A DNA stretch of 64,000 bases, taken from positions 2,091,874 to 2,155,873 of the forward strand of contig NC_031478.1 of the NCBI RefSeq assembly GCF_000006565.2. The letters run 5' to 3'. This DNA is from Toxoplasma gondii ME49 (taxonomy: Eukaryota; Apicomplexa; Conoidasida; Eucoccidiorida; Sarcocystidae). Positions within the stretch are counted from its first letter, which is position 1. Every line of letters begins with the position of its first letter. The position numbers and the translations under genes are program-made. Under the pieces are notes generated by a model. The model made no database searches. It saw only the letters and a list, made by a program, of their open reading frames with translations, and was not told where the DNA came from. This document shows positions 49,101 to 60,889 of this stretch, piece after piece.

Positions 49101-52100
49101 GATGGTAGCAAAAGCTTGTCCTAGGAAGCGGTGAGTTTCCTCCGCGCCTGTGAAAAGTAACTAATGATGGGCAAAACGCGGCGTTAAGCTTAAGCACCCG
49201 CTTATGTAATTCTCGCTTCAACCAGACTGCGAGGCTAGAACATCTCGTTTTCTATTGTTAGCACGAAAACCGTGCCTATTGGGGGGTGGGATCACAGACA
49301 CATTCCTTGATTGACTATCGTGACACAACACAACAGTCTCGATGATTCCCCGTTGATATGGGTTGCAGTATTACCTCGCATTCCCAGTAACAAGCAGCAA
49401 CCGTCGTAGCCGTTCAACGCGGAGTCCACAGCATCCTTAATCGACTCGAAAATTAGACTTGGGCTTGACTCCGTCCCCAATACTAGGCTAGGCAGATTCC
49501 TGCCAATGTTCGTAGCAGGGAGCATAAGCGTATGTTTTCAACGAAGCAGTAATGTTGCTAGCACATCCATGTCTTCGGCAGAGACAACGCACACGAGCGT
49601 GATATGGAAAATGTCTATAAACATTTAACACGTATCTCTATGCTTGAGGTGATGACAAGGAGATACGGGTAGGATATGGAAACATTTTTGTCTGTTCTAA
49701 TATTCTGGATTGACAACAAACATATACCCACAGTCACCATATGACTTGAAACATCCGATCATGGTGGCCTCGTCGCCGCTCCAGCAGAGGCCCGTCTTTG
49801 GTGATGGTCATCCATGTATTCCTGATCAAGTTGACAGCCTTCATTCACTAGTCTAGTCACGTGTGGTGCATGTTAAAATCTTCACTGGACTTGGATCGGT
49901 TTGTCTAAAAGACTCAGGCCCATAGTAATTGTTCTGTCCATGTCGATGAAAAAGTGTCTGTGTAGATAGTCTGCAGCATAATGTTTTGCTGATGCAGTTT
50001 TAGCCCAAACAGAAATCATGCTGGAAACTGAGCCATGCCTACGAGCTTCAAATTGCACACCTGCTCACTCACATGATAAAGCTGTCATGAATTTTTGAGC
50101 TTGTTACTTTAGCCTCTTCCTTAGTTGGGCCTTCGGTGCCGCTGTTTGAAAACCGGCACACGACCCGAGTGAAACACGTTTTTTTGTCCATAATTGGCTG
50201 CAAGCATCATGCTTGGCAAACGAGTGATTAACACCCACTTCTCACACACGACCAGCGAGGGCAGCCTGCGGCATGGTTGTTTACGTCCAACTACCAAGGG
50301 TCGTGCATTTCTGCCAGCACGTGAGTACAGTGAATTTCTATAGTCACTCCATGCACGGAGGCATTGGCATCATTAGCCTTAACTGTGCAGGACACTACTG
50401 CTGTCCCTCTGAGAGCACAGCAGAGGAAGCATTCGCCCCCTTCTTATTTGGGGAAGACCATCAGCTTAACACTGTTTTCCTTGTTTATGCGAATAGCAAA
50501 AACACAGATCGAGGAGTGGGGTGGAAGCCTTAGTCGCCAACATACAAAGTGATGTTGCACGCTTGCTGTGCAGAGAGTATAGGAAACAATGTGCGTGTTG
50601 CTGAGTTAACATTTTAATGAAAATTCTTCACATCCATATGTAGCTAAAACCGACGCTTTGGTCAATCATCTCTACCATCGCGAGCTCTTATTGTGGGGAC
50701 TGCCGCCTGGCGTCCCACCAGCTACATTGGTGAACTATGAAATGAGGTACGCACACAAGTTGCACATTTTGTCTTGGAGAACAGGTTCTGCGCAGTTCCA
50801 TGTCCCTATGTTGTAAAGCTTTTTGAATAGAGTCGATGTCGTTTGTTTCTCAGTGAGGAACACTGGATTCGTTTACGACGCACAAGGTCCCGCAGATGTG
50901 GGACGTGGAAAAGGGGTCCGGTAAAAAACAACAAGGAATGATGCGCAGCCTCTGGCACTTCCCCCTCTACTTCGACGCTTAAGACACCGTTTATGTATAG
51001 AAATTAGTTGTTCCCTCAAAGGTATATAAGCGTAAGAATTTAGACTGCTGCAAGAACGGTGTGCATGCGTCCATTCAGCTGTTCGCCGATCGGGTCTGAC
51101 GCTGTGACAGCCTAAACACTGGCCCAGCGAATTAGAAGCCACATCATACGAGTGACAAAAGGGGGAAACCTCACTGTCGTCAGGCCTACGAGCTTCCAGA
51201 TGAACTGTAGAATCCAACAGTCTAGAAGCTAGAAAACTGTCCCCGCCGCGGGCAAAATGCCGAGAAAACAAGACTGTGGTAGTGACTGATGTCTAGCTTG
51301 GAAAACAATAGCATTCCTGCTTGTTCACACCGTGCTGTCTCCCGTCATCCTTTGCCTACCATGTCGGTCGGTAAATACGTGTTCATCTGCACAGCAGACT
51401 CATGAACGTGTGCGTCCCTCGCTTCCTAGACGGTGTCAAAGCATGTTTTGCACTTACTGAAACCCTCGTTACTTGCTGCGTAGTCTCTGAAAAAAGGAGA
51501 CTCTGCTGAAAATACAGCTCGTTTACGCTTCATGTGTTCTAGCTGTTGTGGCGCCACACTCCACGCGTGTACTGGGGATGCGGTTAGCGGTGAATGGTCG
51601 TATCTGAAATCGGCAAATCCAGCTGTGACGGATGCTTCTAGCACTTTAATACAAAACGGAAGCCCTCATGCAAAAAGAATCGACCACTTCATATTATTTC
51701 TTCTTGACATGAAAGCACCAGCATTAAACGAAGAAAAATGTTGTGAAGGAACAGCCCGAGTTGTGAATAATTGAGACATGAGATAAGCTGAAACTGACCT
51801 ACATGGTAGCCGCTGAACCTTGGCACCACCAGGTGACTGAAACTCGTGATCATATTCCTGCTTTAGAGACAATGGGAACTCCTCTACCTGCTGAAAGTCT
51901 CAGCTCTCCTACCCATCAACAGTTACAAAAAGAACCTGAGGTCGTGGCAAATCGATACGCACAAAATGCAGTGACTCTTGCCACAGCGTCGATAACCTGT
52001 TCGACGCGCTATAGAACGGATAGATCCTTTTGATTCTCCACTGCATTCATGCTGGCATCAATAGCGACAACAGGTGGTTATTTGTGATGTTTCGGATAGC

Positions 52101-52480
52101 ATAAAATAGGTATCAACACGCAATGCCGTCCTTACACCGGGAAAGATATTCACCTTGCAAAATCATGAAGCCTAAGTATTTATGCTCATTTCTGCATCAA
52201 TTAATTATACATGAACCTCTCTTTCTACTTTGCTGCAATGAGAGTGTCGGTACCCGTTCTTGACACCTGCGGGAGATAACAAAAGGCAAGCACGGTGAGA
52301 CCCGCCTCACCGCATGCATCATAATGGTATACGAAGGTTTACTGCACACGGTGTTGCTCAGGTACAACAGAGGCGACAGCAAAGATAGTGAATGCAGCAC
52401 GATGGACACATTGCGAGACCATTGCGCTGGAGATCTCGTTTGGACTTGTGATTGTGGCCTTTGAAGAAAACTGTCGCCAT
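46138..52480 (-). CDS. Divergent kinesin-like protein with degenerate nucleotide-binding motifs (16 exons, 669 aa)
   Basis: Exons, minus strand: 52480-52420, 52266-52211, 51890-51803, 51643-51458, 51228-51120, 50141-50073, 49499-49375, 49120-48994, 48775-48728, 48499-48258, 48067-47887, 47613-47368, 47112-46990, 46888-46745, 46675-46637 and 46303-46138. Every phase agrees; total 2,010 bp. The ATG sits in CGAAAATGGCG. Motor landmarks occur in canonical order: first strand (STVHLEARRPDD), the segment before the P-loop (IKDAVDSALNGYDGCCLLLG), the EIYNE region (VTYLEISHGEMRDAL), the IFTI strand, the switch II strand (GRLVFLDLSS), and the relay and late helices (SRNAIFTLLESLL; TFLNESWRTAVIGTVPVSD). 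The P-loop GxxGxGKT reads GMRGQAFA, switch I NxxSSRSH reads NIRRAPPH, and DLAGSE reads DLSSHT. A basic linker and short coiled coil (DEEVTGLKNRIERLRLTL) end the protein. It probably binds microtubules or partners without ATP-driven motility. Exons 5, 9 and 15 are the least certain. Confidence 0.68.
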
Positions 52481-53653
52481 TTTCGAGATTCGTCCGTGAG
52501 AGTCGGCTGTGCCAGTCCACACGGCCTCTACTGACCCCTCCACAGCTAGGGTACACCTTATTCTCAGCCTGATGCACATTTACTTCCTGTCATGAGGTGC
52601 ATGCATACCAAAAATGGAGCAGCTGAATGAGACACACGCAGCGGTAACAATTTTTGAAACTATTTTTGACCTTCTACTTCTTTCGATCGCGTTCTGCATT
52701 CAAAAAAAGCCCGGCAAGTTTTTAGTGTAATCTCGAAACAGCGGAAAGCGGTTCGCCCGCTTGCAAAGGGATGCGCTCGCCGCTTTCCCTGTCCTGATAC
52801 CCTGCTGCATGCAGTGCCGGATTAGCGTTAGTCGTCGCAGTCAGTGAACAGTCGCCGTTGGAATACCAGCATTTTCCCATGCAACGTAGTCCGTCTTACC
52901 AGCAAAAAATGTGACGCTTCAGAGTCACTTGAAATATGCCGTAATCACATCATCATCAGTATCTACTGCGTCCTTAAGCGAGGCCCTGTAGATCTCGTGC
53001 ATTTGTTACGAGCTATGTCTTCACAGTTGTGGCACACAATGATCTCTCTACACAGACTCTTGTGCTGACACGTTAAATATTTGCAGTGACATAAGGACCT
53101 GCAATAGAGTTGGTGCTGCATAACCCTGTCCGGAAGTGTCTTTATGAGCTGCGGGAAGGAGGCAGCTATTACGTTACGTGGAACAACCATCAGGCCTGCA
53201 TGAAGCGATCACGTTCTTCTGTCACAGTCGTTGCATGCTTATCTGTACGCTGTGTTCCAACAGTTTTTGATATGGTCCTGTTTACCAGATGCGCGCTGGT
53301 CTTGTTCAACTCATGGCAGTGTAGAGGGCGCCCCAAAGCCAACATCCTCCAAAATTTTCGTCACAGGTTAAGAAGTCACTGCTCGGCACATGCTTTCAGC
53401 TGACATCTATGCATGATGCCGATTATCGTCTCGAAAGAACGTGTGCCTCCAATAAGCCGGAACTGCATACAGGCTAATGAGTGCGTGGGGTGCTTGCTCT
53501 GTTCGGCTGCTTCGTTGCTGTAGCGACTGGTGAACTGCAAGGCTTTCAATCTGGTATGCACACGGGGGGACATCGTCGCTGTTTCAAAGCTGGTTGTGTA
53601 TTCGCTTTTTTTCTGCGTCTTCTGTTCGTGTGCGGTCCACCAAATTCAAGAAG
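52481..53653. promoter_or_regulatory. Divergent intergenic region between kinesin-like gene and PSMD9
   Basis: The 1.17 kb lie between two head-to-head ATGs, so promoters and 5' UTRs of both genes lie here. Open frames are short and scattered. No core element can be assigned by eye. Confidence 0.6.
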
Positions 53654-55258
53654 ATGGCGGAACTGCTTGAGAAGCTAAATGTTCTGGTGGAGAAACAGAA
53701 AAAGATGGAGGAGGAAATGGAGGCACTTGCAGACTACCTCACCCAGCCAGGTAATTTCATTTCTTCATGAAACACTGACAGTTGTGCCCCAATAAACTGC
53801 TTGTTCATTCGAAAAGTCTTCGTACCCAGCTGCAAAGCGGTGGTGAACCAGGTAGTACATCACTTAGCTGCGATGGAGGTATGCCTCTTACTGTGAGCTT
53901 CAGTACCTTCGCTTGACATTTGGAAGATAAACGAGACAGAAAATCCGACCAAATATTTTCAGGTATTTTGGAGTTAATGTTAGCACCAACTTATTCGTAG
54001 AAAGTCGGTGTCCTCTAAGGCTGGAGAAGCGTGGGGGCTGGAGTGCCGTAATTTTACCCACATGCATAAGCCCGGTTCGGATAAGCTCAGGAGTGATAAT
54101 TTCTGGGAGAATTACGTGCACTTCAGTTTGTATTGCCTCGTGGATCTTACGTTGTTCCTACAAGTCCAAAAATGGCGCCTTCTCTAGTGCAAGCCAAGAC
54201 TACTCTTGTCTCTCATTATGGCACTCTATTTTTGCCCAGGAATGCCTGGTTTGACTGGCGGGCTGGTAGACGACGAGGGTTTCCCGCGTGCAGATATCGA
54301 TATTTATGCCATTCGTGGTGCCCGCAACCGGCTGGCTATCCTTAAGACTGACTACAAAGAGGTCCGTTCTCAGATCGAGAAGGAGCTCTTTGCCCTGCAC
54401 GCCCAAGGCCCGGTGGCAGTTCCTCGCACGGGTTGTGTAAGCACAGGAGACGCTTTAAATGCAGCCTCGTTGTCCCCTGATTCGAACACTGGTGAGAGCA
54501 TGCAAGAGACACATGAATGGGACGCATTTTGTCGCCGTGTTAAGGAAGAGGTTTGCTCGTGTGAGATAAAAATAAATTGACAGATGAATTGTCATTGTCG
54601 ATTCTCTGGCCGGTGGTTATGCGATTGTTTACTTTCTTTCGACGCAAAACAAAGGCGCGCCAATATTCATAGCAGAGCACGAGATGTAGGCTGATGCAGC
54701 GATATTTCAAGCGTTGCTGTCGCAGAAGTTAAACCAGGTAGAGAACCCCATCGAGAGAAGTGAATGGGCACATTGTGCTGATGCCTCGTGCATGTTGCGA
54801 AAAAGCGGGGTGAGCGCAGTGTGTGAACTCAGTATCCAACTTCGTATCCCTGTTTTTGTTTGTGGCTTGCAGCACTGGAGGAAAATCCCTTCATTCCATT
54901 CGCGAAGATCAGTGAGCTGCATGAGAATAGTCCAGCGTCAAAAGCCGGTCTTCGTCTAGATGATCTCATCCTTCAGTTTGGTGCCGTCTTCATTCGCAGA
55001 AAAAGTCTGCCAGAACCGTCGGAAGGGGATAAACAGCAAGTTGCTGCTGATCCGGGAGGGGATAGACCCGGCTGCAGTAGTGTGGAGCAGGTTTTCGAGA
55101 GGCTTCCTCATGAAGTTGGGAACCACACAGGGGAGGAGATCGATATCACTGTCTTCCGCAATAATGCAATTCTAAATCTGAAGCTTATTCCTCAAACGTG
55201 GGAAGGCATGGGTCTCGTGGGATGCCGATTCACACCCGTAACAAAAGGGATGCTGTAA
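53654..55258 (+). CDS. PSMD9: PSMD9/Nas2 - 26S proteasome base assembly chaperone
   Basis: Exons are 53654-53750, 54240-54491 and 54873-55258; both introns (489 and 381 bp) are phase 1, giving 244 residues. The start is AAGAAGATGGCG. Exon 1 is a helical coiled coil (MAELLEKLNVLVEKQKKMEE). Exon 2 carries the family signature LVDDEGFPRADIDIYAIRGA, equivalent to 'lvD.eGyPRsDvDly.vR.aR' in human PSMD9, followed by a helix ending in LHAQ. Exon 3 is the PDZ-like domain (PFAKISELHENSPASKAGL, then LDDLILQFGAV) and the C-terminal strand ending MGLVGCRFTP. In yeast and human this protein binds the Rpt5 ATPase C-terminus and guides assembly of the 19S base. An insertion of about 30 residues in the PDZ domain (RRKSLPEPSEGDKQQ...) is the main difference from the human protein. 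Confidence 0.95.
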
Positions 55259-56218
55259 CAATTCTCTGTTTGCCTGAGCGCATTCTTCAGCGCGACAGCC
55301 AAGGCTGCGTAAAATTTTCACGTGACTAAGCGAAAGCGAAGTCGTCCGCGCTCTACCGTACGTTGTGGAGATTCGGGCTCCACTGACACATGATCCGGTA
55401 TTGCCTTGAACCTTTCCAGACGTTGCGGTGAAAGTTCACAGGAAGGCGTCACAAACACCATTGAGCGCCCGTAGCTTCCGAAAAACACTTCACAACAGCC
55501 AGGAACCTCCGCACGCTCGCTCAATATGCGATCAAGCGGTGACAAGTTAGCATGAATACACGCACGTTATTTGCCTCAAGAAATCCGTACGAAACCTCGA
55601 AATAATCTTCGAGATGTATCAGAAGTTGCAATCATAGTGGCCCTCTTCAGAGACGGGTAGCGGGAAACTCTGAGGGGCATACAATGGTTTAATACAAAGT
55701 AGAACTAACCAGTGTTTTCGCTTTTGCAGGCATTGTCATTCGAACGTCAGTTTACGCAAAGCAACTATTTTTGCCTTCGGTGTTTTAAGGTGCCCTGAGG
55801 CTGACGATTGACACGTTTATGAGTGCCTAGGTCACGAAGATGTTGAGAAACGCGTAATGCCAGTTTCAGAGTTGTTTGCCCCCAGCACCATGTTCCTATC
55901 GTGCACCTGGCATTACTAACGTGGAAGAATAGCAGTTATTTTTTATCACTAGACAGCGAATCACAAGAAACGTAGACAAATGACCCGTCTGAGTAACCGG
56001 AAATTCATGCAGTCCACGATCAAGGCATTAGGCCTTGTTAAGTGGGGAATCAAGAGTTTCCCATAGAAGGCATTCACAGACAATCAACGATCCGAGGCTA
56101 ACGAGGCGGTCACACAGTTTAGGCTGAGTGTCGCTTGGTGTCGCTATACCAGAGGGAGTCAACAGGGCAGTGTGGATAAATGCCGTGCTTGCCGCTACTA
56201 TGGAGATGATAGAGAGTA
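55259..56218. other. Convergent intergenic region
   Basis: It lies between the PSMD9 stop (+) and the stop of the long coiled-coil gene (-). Small frames at 55,318-55,545 and 56,028-56,243 on the minus strand have no supporting features. It is taken as two 3' UTRs. Confidence 0.65.
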
Positions 56219-58372
56219 TTAAGATAAACTTTCTGTAATGCACGATGAGCGTACACTACCGTTATCGAAAGAGGTCATCCCAAGAACATAGTCTTTGCTA
56301 GGAGGCAGCTCAAGAGACTGGAAAAGTTCTAACATTTTCGAGCGAAGAAGTGAGTTAGCAGAGCGTAACTTGGAAATCTTCGACTCTAGAGTGTTGCGTT
56401 CGTTATCATACTCTCGTTGCATTTTCTGTCGTAATTCTTCTTCTTCTTTCATGAGCTGTATGGCTTGTTGTTCCTTAGCTTGGCTTTCTTGGGCAAGAGT
56501 GCGAAGCTTCCCTTCTGCTAGAGACAACTGTTCAGAGTACTGACGTTTTACTTCATCGATCTCTTTTTCATGTTTCCGGCGGATGCCTAGAAGCTCATCC
56601 TCGATGGAGGCGTTCCTGCCGTTTAGTTCGGTAATTCGTTCCTTGAGTGCATCAAGGGATGACTGTGCATGGCGTTTGACCTGCTCCTCAGATGCCAGTG
56701 CTGAGCGCACCTGAACAAGTTCCTGCTCTAAACGCTGTTTTTCATTCACTGCTGCTGATACTGTGTCTGCAGTTGTCACTTTCAAAGCGTCTACTTCCTC
56801 ACGAAGCTTATCCCTTTCTTTTTCGAGGCTTATCTTCGTCTGCTGAAGCTGCTGAACAAGAGCCTGATGAGACCTGGAAGCGGAGCGAAGCTCTTGTTGC
56901 GCCTGAGTTGCTGCAGCATCAGAAATCTTACATCGACGCTCCGCTGCTTCTGTTCGCAGAGTCAGATCCGAATTTGTTGTTGCCAAATCCTGAGTTCGTT
57001 GTCTCAGTTGCTCTACCTGCTGCTGAAGCTGGTTCGTGGCTCCTTCGAAGCGGTCATCCATCAAGCTTCTCTGAAGGACAAGCTCGCTCGCATGTTGCTC
57101 CCGGATTTTGTCGAGTTGATTCTTGACCACTTTTGCTGACGCTGAAAGTTTTTCCTTTTCAATCGCCAGTTCTTGATATTTCTGGTTGAGTTCTGAAAGG
57201 CTGTTCTTCACTTGCTCATTTTCTTGTTCTAAGGCACTCGCCTTCTCCTCTAAGTAGTCAATGATCTCTCGAGCCTTCTGTGTCTCCCGATCCGCATCCT
57301 CGTTTTCATGAGACAACTGCACAAAGTTATCCTGCATATCTGTGAGCTGATTCTCGAGGGCCTGAACCTGTAATTGTTTTTCTGCCTCTCTGGACTTTGA
57401 TGCTTCCTCGGCTTCCTGCGCTATCTGGCGTTCCTTGTTTAATTGCTGCTGCAGCATTGCGGTCTGATCCTCCAGTTGAGAGCACTTCGACCTAAGCGTA
57501 CTTAGCTCCCTCTCTTGATGTTCCTTACTAGCCTGCAAGCTGTCTCTTTCTTCGAGGAGCTCCTCCAGCTGAATCTTTGCCTCATTAAGCAACTGCTCCA
57601 AGGCTTTATTGTGACGCAGTGTTTCGCTGGCTGCGGCTTCTTGCTCCTCCGCCTCTACAACCTGAGAACGCAGAAGTTCCATGGTTTGTTCGCATTGCTC
57701 GACATGACATTTCATAAGGTGATTTTGCTTCAGCAGTACTTCATTTTGCTCCTTCGTTACGTTGTGTAATTCCTCAAGTTCGTCTTTTTCGTGCAGTAAT
57801 GCAACAATACTTTTCCCCCCAGGTTTCCCGTCGCTGTTCCCCTCTCCATCCCCAGCGAACAGCGCTTGAAGCTGAGAAGCTTTGCTTCGCACGTCGTTTC
57901 TCAGCGCTTCGTTTTCTTTTGTCAGCGTCATGACATTTTCAGCCAGAGCTTTGACATCTGTTTCCCGCCTGTCTAAAAGAGCCTGTTGGTCCTTAAGTCT
58001 TGTATCGTAAGCAGATATGAGCGGACACATAAGCTGCATGTCCAATGTCCAAGCAGGTAAAGGGATATCGTTGAAGCGTTCTACCCCTCGCACACTCTTT
58101 TCAGCTTCAATATGGAAGACTTCGGGTGCTGTGTTCGTGTCGATGGGGCGTTCAGCGGCTGTTCGAGGAAGATCCGAGTCCTGCTTCAGTTGCAAAGCAC
58201 GTAGTTCCTTTGTTACACGTTCGCTGTAGTCACGAAGGTCTGCGATTTCTTGCCTCAATCGCGCTAGGTGCTGCATCAGCTCAGGATGGTCGGATTTTCC
58301 CACCGCGGGCAACAGCTGGAGAGGAGTCCATTTCTGCTCCGGACGCTTGATGTCAACGGTATGACTGAACAT
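56219..58372 (-). CDS. Long coiled-coil protein (717 aa), probably centrosomal or cytoskeletal
   Basis: This is a single uninterrupted reading frame with its ATG at 58,372 (TCAAACATGTTC, A at -3). After about 40 N-terminal residues there is a first coil, then a less charged segment with PLISAYDTRLKDQQALL. From there almost 500 residues are continuous heptad-like Leu/Glu/Gln/Lys sequence without helix breakers, ending in a short Ser-rich tail (SVRSSCITESLS). The composition is that of rod-forming centrosome, basal-body or golgin-type proteins. No globular domain or membrane span is visible, so the family cannot be named. The frame stays open upstream of the ATG past an acceptor-like CTCTGCAG about 55 nt before it, so a small 5' exon is possible. 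The gene is co-oriented with its two right-hand neighbours. Confidence 0.85.
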   Translation of the reverse strand: MFSHTVDIKRPEQKWTPLQLLPAVGKSDHPELMQHLARLRQEIADLRDYSERVTKELRALQLKQDSDLPRTAAERPIDTNTAPEVFHIEAEKSVRGVERFNDIPLPAWTLDMQLMCPLISAYDTRLKDQQALLDRRETDVKALAENVMTLTKENEALRNDVRSKASQLQALFAGDGEGNSDGKPGGKSIVALLHEKDELEELHNVTKEQNEVLLKQNHLMKCHVEQCEQTMELLRSQVVEAEEQEAAASETLRHNKALEQLLNEAKIQLEELLEERDSLQASKEHQERELSTLRSKCSQLEDQTAMLQQQLNKERQIAQEAEEASKSREAEKQLQVQALENQLTDMQDNFVQLSHENEDADRETQKAREIIDYLEEKASALEQENEQVKNSLSELNQKYQELAIEKEKLSASAKVVKNQLDKIREQHASELVLQRSLMDDRFEGATNQLQQQVEQLRQRTQDLATTNSDLTLRTEAAERRCKISDAAATQAQQELRSASRSHQALVQQLQQTKISLEKERDKLREEVDALKVTTADTVSAAVNEKQRLEQELVQVRSALASEEQVKRHAQSSLDALKERITELNGRNASIEDELLGIRRKHEKEIDEVKRQYSEQLSLAEGKLRTLAQESQAKEQQAIQLMKEEEELRQKMQREYDNERNTLESKISKLRSANSLLRSKMLELFQSLELPPSKDYVLGMTSFDNGSVRSSCITESLS

Positions 58373-59065
58373 GTTTGAAACACTTGTGCCGTTTTCCGAA
58401 TCATTCGCCCGTTTTCGTCTGCAGAGGGATGCGTGGTGCGATACGCGAACACACTGCGCAACTGGACAAGCACGTCTAGATATGGAAAACGATGGGGATG
58501 TTGATTCAAAGTAATTCTACGAGTGAGTTTGTCTTTTCCACCAACAAACGGCCTCTCCACCTGTGTGACTGCGTCATTCCAGGACCAATTTTAATCCAAA
58601 AAACCTATGAATCGCTGTTAGGGCAAACAAACAGCACACCTAACAAAGTCCCGCATTCGCAATTCACTGTCGAGCCTCTTTCCCGGCTCCCTGGCGCAGT
58701 AAGTTCCAACAGTAATGCGCTTTCGCAGTTGAGGACTTTCCTTAAGCGTATCTACTACAAACTTGCTGACTACCCGCAGACAGTGTTACTCTTTTGAAGC
58801 CCACTTGCATTTTGGGCGTAACATTTTTTCCAAAACAGAACGCCATTTGATTGCCCGTGCTCATGGTCAAGTATCCGGGTTGGGAACTAGGCCTCAAAGC
58901 ATGGGGCTACCACAACCATCAACTTCGATACAGGAAAGCGATGCCACGACAGATTTTACGGTGGGGCCCGACAGGAGTGAAGCGCATGCAGCTAACTCCG
59001 AAGGCAATCTGAATTTCGTTTTGTTGCCAACAGCCCACAAAAAGGAGAATAAGTCCTCCCTCGGG
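58373..59065. other. Short intergenic region between co-oriented genes
   Basis: It should contain the promoter and 5' UTR of the coiled-coil gene and the 3' UTR of the membrane-protein gene. Plus-strand frames at 58,492-58,797 and 58,763-59,110 have no splice or family support. Confidence 0.55.
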
Positions 59066-60124
59066 TCACCACCCATGTATATTCGTCGCCACTCTATACC
59101 TCACCCGTAGCCCCGCCTCTACAAACTGGAGGGGGCAAGCAGTACCCTTATAGACTGCAGTCCTTTTCTTGAGCCTCTCCCAATACAGCTTGATAGAAAT
59201 GAGTTGATTGTGGATATTCTTTTCACGTTCGCCACGAAGTGTCCAACAAAAAGAACAGAAGTGGCAGCATGAAAAAATCGCACTGAAAAAAATGAATACG
59301 TCGGGCAGTATCACCCGGCACGTCAATCCCGACATAGCTACGGAAAGCAGACTCCCTATCTGAAAACGATTTTTAGCGGAACTCAGTCTATGAGCTCCAC
59401 CTCTATTCTCTTTTTCAAGAGGATGATAACCCCATTTAGAAACACTCGTGGTCCGAAGTGTAGGTTTAAAATTCAACGCACAAGTCGCAGTTGGCTCTCT
59501 GGCAGAGGACTCAGTGTAAAGCACGGTGAGCCACACAAGAAGTGTGTACAGAATACACATCAACGAACAAACGTAATACGCAGACGGCAACGTTAAATTG
59601 CCCCAGTACCCGATCTTCGGATGCTCGAAATTCACAGGGGGGGGAAGCGTTGCTTGCTGAAACCGGCATCTTCCTTGCCGTATGCCTCCCACACACTAGT
59701 GAGAGCGACAGGAGATACGCAGCTCTACTCGACAAATTGGGCTTCCCTTGTCTTGCATATGGATCGAATGTGCAAGTGTCAAAACACTTACATTTGCTTT
59801 ATGCCCTCTAATATATATACGGCTCTTTTTCGCTATTTCTTCAGGATATCTCGCAGTACCCAAACTAGGGTCACTACTGCTGAACCACATACGCATATTC
59901 TGGAGCAAGTCCAAGAAATAATTTGGACTTACAGAATGCATCGTCTTCAATAGTGCAGAGGCGCGTTGTTTATCAGGGGAGAGCTGATACGATAGAACCG
60001 AGCTATGATATCGCAAGCCGGTTCTCTGGGGAAGAAGTAGAGTATCAGTCGCATTGTCGTTCGTAACAGACGCTTCATTCCACTGTTTCGTCTTGAATTC
60101 TAGTGCCCTTACAGTAGATATCAT
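59066..60124 (-). CDS. Small predicted membrane protein (2 exons, 260 aa), unknown family
   Basis: Exon 1 is 60124-59933 and exon 2 is 59656-59066, with a phase-0 join (donor TCT|GTAAGT, acceptor TTTCAG|CAA). The ATG at 60,124 follows GCAAAC. Exon 1 encodes a polar N-terminus (MISTVRALEFKTKQWNEA). Exon 2 has one clear hydrophobic stretch (PSAYYVCSLMCILYTLLVWL) and a second, Cys/Phe-rich one (LPDVFIFFSAIFSCCHFC), suggesting two membrane spans. There is no signal peptide. The second half of exon 2 is T-rich, so its hydrophobicity could be a base-composition effect and the model may end earlier. No homologue is recognised. Confidence 0.42.
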
Positions 60125-60889
60125 GTTTGCAAGGGCTTGCTTGAGTACCCAAACCTCCTACGTGGGACGTTCCAGTTCCTGAAAAAGCATTTCCTGTTAG
60201 ACGAACGCTACATCTTTGCTTACGCTCATTCGTCAGTGAAGCCTGATGGAAGTTTTACGCAGTTCGTGTTTCGGGACTCTAGACCCTAAAACAAAACGTT
60301 GCTACGAGCTCACCATGACACCGACAAGGGAGTTCAACATCGCATTCATGCAAAATGGAAAATTTACCTACCAGCATAACGATCATGTGCAGAATTTGGC
60401 ACGATCAATCACTGTCGGCTACTCAGAAACCTCCCCAGCAGCGACGGGTGAACGAATCCATCAGAAACACAAGGCACGCATTAATGACCCACCGCTGGAT
60501 ATTCATGGTAGCACTGAACAAAATAACCTGTTCCGTTGATGGTCTCTGTTCCGCGTGGCAAGTTGTCCCCAGGACGAGATAAAAGGGGACAATGTATGGC
60601 ATTGACCGTGATTGAAGAAGAGTTTTCACACCGCGACTTGCACTGGTAAGTACTCCAAGCGATTCTCGTACGGCGACAGCCTTCGACGTCGACAGCCTTC
60701 GACGTCGACACCACATTTCACAAAGTGGCATCGAATGATCAGGGAGACCATATTCGTCGAAAGACACTTCTTAGATGCACCGAGCACAATTTTCAGTGAT
60801 GCACTCCTGTGATTCATCACACTCGTCTCCCCTCGGTATAGCTTTCGAGTTTTTCACTTCCCATCAACAAACACTGCCTTGAAACATCC
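60125..60889. other. Short intergenic region between co-oriented genes
   Basis: It lies between the stop of the right-edge coiled-coil gene and the ATG of the membrane-protein gene, both on minus. It contains a 16-bp tandem repeat; the remainder is presumed UTR and promoter. Confidence 0.6.
60674..60710. repeat. 16-bp tandem repeat, 2.3 copies
   Basis: The unit CGACAGCCTTCGACGT starts at 60,674 and 60,690, followed by a partial third copy. Each unit contains TCGA and ACGT palindromes. It lies upstream of the membrane-protein gene. Confidence 0.9.

Noticed and set aside
52211..52480. First two kinesin exons as a ribosomal protein eL29-like gene
   Set aside because: There is a superficial RNGVK match, but the invariant eL29 HNQS and MDPKFLRN motifs are absent and the reading continues in phase into the kinesin exons.
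56692..57139. Plus-strand frames with hydrophobic stretches inside the long coiled-coil gene
   Set aside because: They are antisense shadows of Gln/Glu/Lys-rich codons, which read as Leu/Phe/Ser on the opposite strand.
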